Positions 5,895 to 10,852 of a stretch of 10,852 nt of DNA are shown here, one piece after another. Origin of the DNA: Deinococcales bacterium (lineage in GTDB: Bacteria > Deinococcota > Deinococci > Deinococcales > Deinococcaceae); NCBI GenBank assembly GCA_025359705.1, contig JANYFS010000133.1:1-10852 (forward strand), in the 5' to 3' direction. A program made the translations under genes and the position numbers. Each line of letters opens with the position of its first letter. The first letter of the stretch is position 1. The notes beneath the pieces were generated by a model. That model saw only the letters and a program-made list of their open reading frames with translations, searched no databases and was not told the origin of the DNA.

Positions 5895-7546
5895 GCCTGA
5901 AAAGTGTCACTCGAGCAGGTACAAATATTCTTGAAGCCGATCTTTTGATCATTGGCGGCGGAATTGCAGGAGCTTACGCTGCGCTCGAGGCTCGCAAGCT
6001 CGGTGCAGACGTGGTACTCGCCAGCAAAGTCGAACTGATTGGCGGATCCACCCGCTGGGCGCAAGGCGGAATTGCCGCGCCATTCGAGTCGGGCGATGAA
6101 TCGGCCCACGCTTTGGACACCCTGAGGGCGGGGCGGGGATTGTGCGAACCCTCGGCAGTGGAGGTTTTCGTTAGAGCCGCGAGAAGGCATGTAGAAGCGC
6201 TTGCAGAATTGGGTGTAAGGTTTTCTCCACACGCCACGCTGGAGGGGGGTCACAGCCGCCCCAGAGTGCGCCATACGGGTGATGCTACGGGGTATTCGAT
6301 CAGCGTTGCGCTCAGTTCCGCTTTAAAATCCCAAAAAGGCCCAAAATTGAGGTTGCTCGAGGGGGCTTTTGCCCAAAACCTGCGAATGTGTACCAGCGAA
6401 CACGGCTCGAGTGCGTCTGGGAAAAGTATATCAGGTTTTGCAACAGATTTTTCGGGGTCAGGCTCGAGGGTGGTGGGCGCGGATTTTCTTGCCGCCAGTG
6501 GGCCAATTCAGGTTCGAGCAGGGGCTACGTTGCTTGCCACAGGCGGTTTTGGGCGGCTCTACCCCGTTTCCACTGCTCCGCCCGAAGGCACAGGAGACGG
6601 TCTGGCACTGGCTTTTCGTGCGGGAGCCGTGCTGCGCGACCTCGAGTTTGTGCAGTTTCACCCCACCGCCGTGGTGGTGCAGGGCCAAGCCTACTTGGTC
6701 ACGGAAGCTGCCCGTGGCGAGGGTGGAATGCTGCTCAACGCCCACGGGGAGCGCTTTATGCCCCGCTACGATCCCCAACTCGAGCTGGCCCCCCGCGATG
6801 TGGTGGCGCGGGCCATTTCTGCCGAAATTTTGGCTACGGGCGCGGTTTATTTGGATTTGCGCCACCTGCAAGAATCCATGATCCAAGCCCACTTTCCCAC
6901 CGTGCAAGCCACTTTGGGCCAGTTCGGTTTAGACCTGGCTCGAGACTTAATTCCCGTGCAGCCCGTGGTTCACTACACCATGGGCGGGGTGCAAACCGAT
7001 ATTTGGGGTCGCAGTACGGTAGCGGGGCTGTATGCCGCTGGCGAAGTGGCTTCCTCGGGCTTGCATGGGGCCAACCGCCTAGCCAGCAACAGCCTGTCCG
7101 AAGGTTTGGTTTTTGGCGCGAGAGCGGCCCAAGCAGCCTTGGCAGATCAAAAACACTCCCTCGAGCTTGGAACTCCTCTGCCTACCCCAAGTTTTGATCC
7201 CGAATGCTTACCCGCCCTAAAAGCTCGAGTGGCAGCGGGTGCAGGTCTACTTCGCAACGCCGAAGGCTTGGAAGCTGCGCTAAAATCTTGGGAATCTTGG
7301 GAATCTTGGGAACAACATCCCACACAAGAAAAAACTCGAGCCAGTTTGGAAGCGGCAAATCTCGCTTTGATCGGTGGATTGATGCTTAACGCCGCACTGG
7401 AACGTCAAGAATCTCGAGGAGGACACTTCCGTACCGATTTCCCACTCGAGGGAAAACCCGTACATTCAGCGCAAGTCTTGGATTTAAAAACGGGAAAAAT
7501 CAATCTCGAGCATGTTTCAGTTGGAGCGATACGTACAGAAATATAA
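5891..7546 (+). CDS. nadB: L-aspartate oxidase
   Basis: A FAD-dependent enzyme that oxidises L-aspartate to iminoaspartate, the first step of de novo NAD synthesis; quinolinate synthase NadA, not in this window, uses the product. The protein has 551 residues, normal for the family. The dinucleotide-binding motif is IIGGGIAG (20-27), followed by the GGSTRWAQGGIAA flavin region; other signatures are RVRHTGDATG, the FVQFHPTAV strand (H257), the HYTMGGV motif (H361) and GLHGANRLASNSL (390-402). The C-terminal helical domain holds three Ser-Trp-Glu units from a 9-bp repeat. The start is ATG at 5891, in an ATGA overlap with the nadE stop and with GGAAG at 5879-5883; an in-frame GTG 69 bp upstream would extend into nadE without similarity to the family. 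It carries fourteen CTCGAG sites. Confidence 0.95.
   Translation: MSLKSVTRAGTNILEADLLIIGGGIAGAYAALEARKLGADVVLASKVELIGGSTRWAQGGIAAPFESGDESAHALDTLRAGRGLCEPSAVEVFVRAARRHVEALAELGVRFSPHATLEGGHSRPRVRHTGDATGYSISVALSSALKSQKGPKLRLLEGAFAQNLRMCTSEHGSSASGKSISGFATDFSGSGSRVVGADFLAASGPIQVRAGATLLATGGFGRLYPVSTAPPEGTGDGLALAFRAGAVLRDLEFVQFHPTAVVVQGQAYLVTEAARGEGGMLLNAHGERFMPRYDPQLELAPRDVVARAISAEILATGAVYLDLRHLQESMIQAHFPTVQATLGQFGLDLARDLIPVQPVVHYTMGGVQTDIWGRSTVAGLYAAGEVASSGLHGANRLASNSLSEGLVFGARAAQAALADQKHSLELGTPLPTPSFDPECLPALKARVAAGAGLLRNAEGLEAALKSWESWESWEQHPTQEKTRASLEAANLALIGGLMLNAALERQESRGGHFRTDFPLEGKPVHSAQVLDLKTGKINLEHVSVGAIRTEI
7284..7310 (+). repeat. Three perfect tandem 9-bp repeats inside nadB
   Basis: AATCTTGGG at 7284-7292, 7293-7301 and 7302-7310 encodes Ser-Trp-Glu three times in the variable C-terminal part of NadB. 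The length is a multiple of three, so the frame is kept. Confidence 0.9.
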
Positions 7547-7600
7547 TTGTAGAAAATTGAAATAAAACTTGAAAATATAGTCTTGTTGTGTTTTTAATTT

Positions 7601-7633
7601 ATGCTACTATAAAATAAATTTTTATAGTAGCAT
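7601..7633. repeat. 14-bp perfect inverted repeat after nadB
   Basis: Arms ATGCTACTATAAAA (7601-7614) and TTTTATAGTAGCAT (7620-7633) surround a 5-nt spacer TAAAT. It lies 54 nt after the nadB stop. It may end nadB transcription in both directions, although a pure T tract is missing, or belong to the melting zone of the origin. Confidence 0.75.
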
Positions 7634-7760
7634 TTATAATAAAATGATAAAATAAGACGATATTATGAATAAAAAATCTCGAGCGCCGGGAGTTTTATCT
7701 TGAGTTATAAAAAAACTAAGAAACCCCTTCAAAAGTTCGGATAAATCTCGAGTTTTAATC

Positions 7761-7892
7761 ATGTCTCGAGGAATTGTGACTGTAAACCCCAAAAGCTCCG
7801 CCGAACCTGTCGCAAAATTTCCCTTCAAAATTCGTTTTGATGAGAGTCAAATGAGCAGGCGATTTTGGCGAAATTTCAGTTTTTTGCTGTAG
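7761..7892 (+). CDS. Possible 43-residue small protein
   Basis: ATG at 7761 opens a frame to TAG at 7892. The product is basic and includes VTVNPKSSAEPVAKFPFK near the start and a hydrophobic end FSFLL. No ribosome binding site is visible and the nearest AT-rich hexamer (TTTAAT at 7754-7759) is too close to the ATG to act as its -10. I do not recognise it; it may be a gene remnant or chance. It lies in the origin region, so any function in replication control would be speculation. Confidence 0.15.
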   Translation: MSRGIVTVNPKSSAEPVAKFPFKIRFDESQMSRRFWRNFSFLL

Positions 7893-7981
7893 TTGTTTTT
7901 AAAGTAGTTAAAAGATATAAAAGATTGACAACAACAGATGAAATTCCGAGGATGCATCCCAAACGGGGTTTTTTCATTAAA

Positions 7982-8241
7982 TCCGCCGTGTATTACGGTC
8001 TTTTCCGCCGTGTATTACGGTCTTTTTTTGCAATATCCGCCGTGTATTACGGTACTTTGGGGGTACAAATCCGCCGTGTATTACGGTAGTTGGCAAAATT
8101 ATCCGCCGTGTATTACGGTCTTTTCCGCCGTGTATTACGGTAGTGTCCAAATCTCAATCCGCCGTGTATTACGGTCTTTTAAATCACAATCCGCCGTGTA
8201 TTACGGTAGTGCCTAGGTCACAATCCGCCGTGTATTACGGT
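7982..8241 (+). repeat. Nine 18-bp direct iterons (TCCGCCGTGTATTACGGT)
   Basis: Identical copies start at 7982, 8004, 8036, 8070, 8102, 8124, 8158, 8190 and 8224, all in the same orientation and directly before rep. Each contains a small dyad CCGT-GTATT-ACGG. Start-to-start distances are 22, 32, 34, 32, 22, 34, 32 and 34 bp, close to multiples of 11, so the sites fall on one face of the helix. These are the expected binding sites for the Rep initiator, both for origin opening and for copy-number control. The gaps of 4-16 bp and their low diversity exclude a CRISPR array. Confidence 0.95.
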
Positions 8242-8242
8242 A

Positions 8243-8270
8243 TAGTCAAGCAGTGGGCTTGGGGTAGACT
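8243..8270 (+). promoter_or_regulatory. rep promoter, apparently leaderless
   Basis: TAGTCA (8243-8248, four of six to TTGACA) and TAGACT (8265-8270, four of six to TATAAT) are 16 bp apart. The -10 box ends 6 nt before the rep ATG, the same spacing as at nadE, which predicts a leaderless mRNA. The last iteron ends at 8241, two bases before the -35 box, so Rep bound there should repress its own gene. GAAGG at 8271-8275 is too close to the ATG to serve as a normal ribosome binding site. Confidence 0.55.
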
Positions 8271-8276
8271 GAAGGC

Positions 8277-9761
8277 ATGGCTCGCACGCCCCGTCTTGGA
8301 AAACCCAAACCCCTTCCGCTCGAGCAAGTGACTCATTTTGATGAAGCCAATGTGGGGCGTTTAGGGCTGATTAGTGTCCAGGAGCGCATTCCTGATACCT
8401 ATGTTCGCTGGAACGCCCCTTTTGAGATGGATGGCAACGAAGGTGAGATCGTTTGTACCTGCTCGAGTGAGGTGGGCGGGGTTCCGCATGGCTTGGACGG
8501 AGACTTTGCCACTGTGCTGAACGTGCTTTTTCTTGAGCAGGGTGCGCCTGAAGATGGGGTGGTGCATTCTACTGCCTACGCTTTGTTGCAGCGAGCGGGT
8601 TTTCAAGATTCCAGCTACTACTATGAAAAACTGAATGCCTCGCTCGAGCGCTTGCGGGAGGCACGTTACCGCGTCTCTCGAGCCTGGAAACGCCCCAGTC
8701 GCAAGGGCTGGGACACTGTGGATTTTAACTACATCAGCCAGATTGAAAGTTCCACCGCCGAGGGGCGCACTTTGGGTCAAGGTACGGTTTTGTCGATCAA
8801 ATTGGCGACTCCCATCACCGCCAGCATTCGGCTGAGATACCTGCGTCCGCTGGATTTGGACTTTTTGGTCAGCCTGAAACGCCCCCTAACCAGGGCGCTG
8901 TACCGCTTGCTGAACGCGGTGCGGCAAAGTGAAGACTCTGGGAATGGGAATAATGCGGGTCAAAATGCGGCAAAAATGCGGGAATTTCAGGTCTCGGTGC
9001 AATCTTGGGCCGAATCGTGCAAATTGCAAGAGCGCGAAACCAGCCGCATTCGTCGCAACCTCGAGGATGCCCACCAAGAATTGATCGAGCGGGGATTTTT
9101 GACCGATGTGCGCTGTGAAGGACGTGGGGCTAAGGCAACCTTCGCCTACGTGTTCAATGTGGCTCAGCCACTGCCTAACCGCGTTGCGGCCTCGGGTGCG
9201 TTGCCTGCCCAGATGTATCAGACCCTCGAGCGGTTGCGAAGTTTTGGGGTCACGCTTACGGCGGCGAATGCCTTGGTGGAAGAGCTGGGCCTCGAGCATA
9301 TCGAGGGCCGCATGGGTAAATTTGACCGAATGCTGGCAGCGGGCTACAAACCCCGCTCGAGAAGTGCAGTGGTGATCGATGTGATCCGCGATACCAAAGG
9401 AAAATATGCCGAGCCACTGCTGGTTTCTTCATCAACCTCGAGCCTGCCGACCTATCAGCTTGTGGGTTCAAAACTCGAGTTGGAAGTGTTGCCCCCCGAA
9501 GAATCGCCAGAATCCAGCCTAGACACTCTGCCCCTGCTCGAGCAAGCCGCGCGTACTGTTGCCACCTTGCGGGTTTTGTTGGGCAAGCGGGCCACCGATA
9601 CCCTGATGCGTGGGGTGCGTTTGGCCCTCGAGGAAGGCCAAGTCAAGGGTTCAGATTTGCTGCAAGAAGCCACCAAAGCCGCATTTGACAAAAAGCTCGA
9701 GGCGTTTCATCAGCGTTTGTTGCTTTTGGTGGAAGAATATGGCCCCGAGCGGTTGTTATAA
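8277..9761 (+). CDS. Plasmid replication initiator, RPA-like family
   Basis: A Rep protein of 494 residues that should bind the nine upstream iterons, open the origin and recruit the host replication machinery. The N-terminal half looks like the replication initiator protein A family common on Deinococcus plasmids: VPHGLDGDF (69-77) followed by helices and YYYEKLNASLERLREARY (114-131), a segment that resembles a winged helix, then RYLRPLDLDFLVSLKRPLTRALYRLL (about 187-212). A second segment (about 240-310) holds ETSRIRRNLEDAHQELIERGFL, again winged-helix-like. The C-terminal part has a FGVTLTAANALVEELG helix pair of the kind found at the end of several plasmid Reps, and an acidic linker. The family call is from recognition of these patterns, supported strongly by the iterons. 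Thirteen CTCGAG sites show the gene shares the base habit of its replicon. Confidence 0.88.
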   Translation: MARTPRLGKPKPLPLEQVTHFDEANVGRLGLISVQERIPDTYVRWNAPFEMDGNEGEIVCTCSSEVGGVPHGLDGDFATVLNVLFLEQGAPEDGVVHSTAYALLQRAGFQDSSYYYEKLNASLERLREARYRVSRAWKRPSRKGWDTVDFNYISQIESSTAEGRTLGQGTVLSIKLATPITASIRLRYLRPLDLDFLVSLKRPLTRALYRLLNAVRQSEDSGNGNNAGQNAAKMREFQVSVQSWAESCKLQERETSRIRRNLEDAHQELIERGFLTDVRCEGRGAKATFAYVFNVAQPLPNRVAASGALPAQMYQTLERLRSFGVTLTAANALVEELGLEHIEGRMGKFDRMLAAGYKPRSRSAVVIDVIRDTKGKYAEPLLVSSSTSSLPTYQLVGSKLELEVLPPEESPESSLDTLPLLEQAARTVATLRVLLGKRATDTLMRGVRLALEEGQVKGSDLLQEATKAAFDKKLEAFHQRLLLLVEEYGPERLL

Positions 9762-9778
9762 AAGATATGGAGATGATT

Positions 9779-10534
9779 ATGAAAATACCCTCGAGCGTGT
9801 TAAAAGTTGCAGTATTGTTGGGATTGAGTCTCTCGAGCGTGGTGTACGCGACTCCAAAAGATTGCTATGACGCATTTGATGCTAAAAACTATTCAAAGGC
9901 ATATAAAAAATGCTTAGTACAGGCAAATTTAAATGATTCCGAGTCACAGGCCATATTAGGCTATATGTATTTTGCTGGATATGGCGTAAAAAAAGATAGC
10001 CCAAAAGCAATTGAACTGTTTAAAAAATCGGCAAATCAAGAAAACGTTTTAGGACAAAGATATTTGGGCGATGCTTATTTCTCGGGTTTAGGTGTGCCTA
10101 AAGACTATGCTTTGTCGATGAAATGGTATCAAAAAATGGCTGATAAAAATGATAATTATGGAGCATATGCTCTTGGATATATGTATTCCAAAGGACTTGG
10201 AACAAAAAAAGATTTCACTTTGGCTTTTAACTGGTTTAAAAAATCTGCTAGCCAAGGAAACATTGAATCACAGGCGGCCTTGGGGACAGTTTATTATAGA
10301 GGAGATGGAGTTTTTAGAGATGTTCCCACTGCTGCCATGTGGTTTAGAAAAGCTGCGGATCAGGGCCATGCTCATGCACAAGTTTGTATTGGAAAATTGT
10401 TGCAGATTGGAGAAGGAGTTCCCCAAGATTTAAATTTGGCGATTTCTTATTATCAAAAATCTGCTGCACAAGGATACCCTCCAGCGATACAAGAACTAAC
10501 GAATTTGGGTATCCACATCAAGTCAAAAAAATAG
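9779..10534 (+). CDS. Secreted Sel1-repeat (SLR) protein
   Basis: A protein of 251 residues with a signal peptide (MKIPSS, hydrophobic core, likely cleavage after VVYA at residue 24) and then about five Sel1-like repeats of some 36 residues from about residue 54, marked by GYMYFAGYGVKKD, GDAYFSGLGVPKD, GYMYSKGLGTKKD, GTVYYRGDGVFRD and GKLLQIGEGVPQD. Such solenoids mediate protein contacts; no catalytic motif is visible and the partner is unknown. The start is ATG at 9779, with GGAG at 9769-9772; two in-frame ATGs upstream (9767, 9773) overlap that site and spoil the signal peptide. It lies 17 nt after rep and is probably co-transcribed. The body is far more AT-rich than the neighbours and has no CTCGAG, while the signal-peptide part has two, suggesting foreign origin for the body. 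Confidence 0.88.
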   Translation: MKIPSSVLKVAVLLGLSLSSVVYATPKDCYDAFDAKNYSKAYKKCLVQANLNDSESQAILGYMYFAGYGVKKDSPKAIELFKKSANQENVLGQRYLGDAYFSGLGVPKDYALSMKWYQKMADKNDNYGAYALGYMYSKGLGTKKDFTLAFNWFKKSASQGNIESQAALGTVYYRGDGVFRDVPTAAMWFRKAADQGHAHAQVCIGKLLQIGEGVPQDLNLAISYYQKSAAQGYPPAIQELTNLGIHIKSKK

Positions 10535-10567
10535 ACAAACCAGCCCCCTCGAGCCAAACCCCATGTT

Positions 10568-10600
10568 AATCTGCCTTGTGAAAGCGCAGATTTTAATTTT
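10568..10600 (+). terminator. Intrinsic terminator after the Sel1 gene
   Basis: AATCTGC (10568-10574) pairs with GCAGATT (10586-10592) over an 11-nt loop, followed by TTAATTTT. The stem is short but correctly placed 33 nt after the stop and before nadC. Confidence 0.6.
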
Positions 10601-10636
10601 GGATTTTTGGAAAACCACACGCTCGGAAACCCGACC

Positions 10637-10852
10637 ATGCTAAGCCTAGACCAGCGCCTACAGGCCGCCCTCGAGGAAGATTTGGGCCGTGGCGATGCCA
10701 CCACCCTTGCCACCATTCCAGAAGAGCAAATGGCGCAGGCCGAATTCTTGCTCAAACAACTTGGAACCCTCAGCGGTTTAAAAGTGGCCTCGAGGGTGTT
10801 TGCTTTGGTTGATCCCGAAGTGAAGGTGGTTTGGACGGTGCAGGATGGAGAT
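10637..10852 (+). CDS. nadC: Nicotinate-nucleotide pyrophosphorylase (carboxylating), N-terminal part
   Basis: The gene runs off the right edge; 72 codons are present. NadC converts quinolinate and PRPP to nicotinate mononucleotide, the step after NadB and NadA. The N-terminus reads LDQRLQAALEEDLGRGDATT, matching the conserved start of the family (ALxEDLGxGDxT), followed by AEFLLKQLGTLSGLKVASRVF, which corresponds to the alpha/beta N-terminal domain. The start is ATG at 10637; the ribosome binding site is weak (CGGAA at 10624-10628) and no clear promoter was found in the 100 bp upstream. Together with nadE and nadB it forms a NAD cluster split by the rep-Sel1 module. Two CTCGAG sites are present in this fragment. 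Catalytic residues lie beyond the edge. Confidence 0.9.
   Translation, partial: MLSLDQRLQAALEEDLGRGDATTLATIPEEQMAQAEFLLKQLGTLSGLKVASRVFALVDPEVKVVWTVQDGD

Larger units (their letters stand above)
7547..8276. other. Replication origin region: AT-rich stretch plus iterons
   Basis: This 730-bp stretch has no convincing gene. The left part (7547-7680) is strongly AT-rich and holds a 14-bp inverted repeat. The middle (7678-7770) has three CTCGAG sites and a possible 43-codon frame. Around 7825-7840 there is a small TCAAAA-TTCG-TTTTGA hairpin. The part from 7870 to 7935 is again AT-rich and could melt easily. Nine iterons follow and lead into the rep promoter. No exact TTATCCACA DnaA box was found by eye. 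The combination is typical of an iteron plasmid origin. Confidence 0.8.

Noticed and set aside
6388..7197. 269-codon frame within nadB
   Set aside because: It is an out-of-frame reading of nadB; the nadB frame carries all conserved motifs and this one has low-complexity Arg/Gly/Ser composition.
7634..7828. 64-codon minus-strand frame in the origin region
   Set aside because: Only a TTG start just after an in-frame stop, no ribosome binding site, and a composition set by AT-rich DNA.
7925..7954. Second promoter with TTGACA at 7925 before the iterons
   Set aside because: No acceptable -10 box at 16-18 bp; the next gene is over 300 bp away and has its own promoter.
7938..8216. 92-codon frame across the iteron array
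   Set aside because: Its sequence is only the translation of the iterons (repeated PPCITV and SAVYYG); it has no ribosome binding site and the DNA is explained as Rep binding sites.
7982..8241. CRISPR array
   Set aside because: Repeats are 18 bp and spacers only 4-16 bp with recurring sequence; a rep gene follows directly. It is an iteron array.

Overview
The window looks like part of a secondary replicon (plasmid, megaplasmid or chromid) of a bacterium, most likely a member of Deinococcota. The evidence for that placement is indirect: an RPA-like plasmid initiator protein with direct iterons, two genes whose -10 box lies 6 nt before the ATG as in the leaderless promoters known from Deinococcus, and roughly balanced GC with TTG-rich leucine usage. 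No rRNA, tRNA or core marker gene is present, so the taxonomy is an inference. All recognised genes are on the + strand.

Layout. 1-1052: the end of a sensor histidine kinase followed by a NarL/LuxR-type response regulator, a two-component pair. 1276-4777: a D-xylose-type (CUT2) ABC importer in the order binding protein (XylF), permease (XylH), single-domain ATPase (XylG). It has a promoter in front, an intrinsic terminator between xylF and xylH, and another terminator after xylG. 4965-7546: nadE and nadB, overlapping by ATGA and driven by an apparently leaderless promoter. 7547-8276: an AT-rich stretch with a long inverted repeat, then nine 18-bp iterons. 8277-9761: the Rep initiator. 9779-10534: a secreted Sel1-repeat protein, 17 nt behind rep and much more AT-rich. 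10637-10852: the start of nadC. NAD synthesis genes (NadB, NadC, NadE) therefore flank the replication origin module.

The most striking signal is not a gene. The palindrome CTCGAG occurs about 71 times by hand count in 10.85 kb, against roughly 3 expected from base composition. It lies in both coding and intergenic DNA and is often the core of short tandem repeats of 11-14 bp. It is absent from xylF, the iteron array and the body of the Sel1 gene. In proteins it mostly appears as Leu-Glu and has built low-complexity C-terminal tails on the kinase and NadE. It resembles in kind the highly iterated palindrome HIP1 of cyanobacteria, but with a different sequence.

Functionally, the window combines sensing and uptake of a pentose with de novo NAD synthesis (aspartate to iminoaspartate by NadB, quinolinate to NaMN by NadC, NaAD to NAD by NadE) and the replication control region of the molecule. 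NadA and NadD are not in view.
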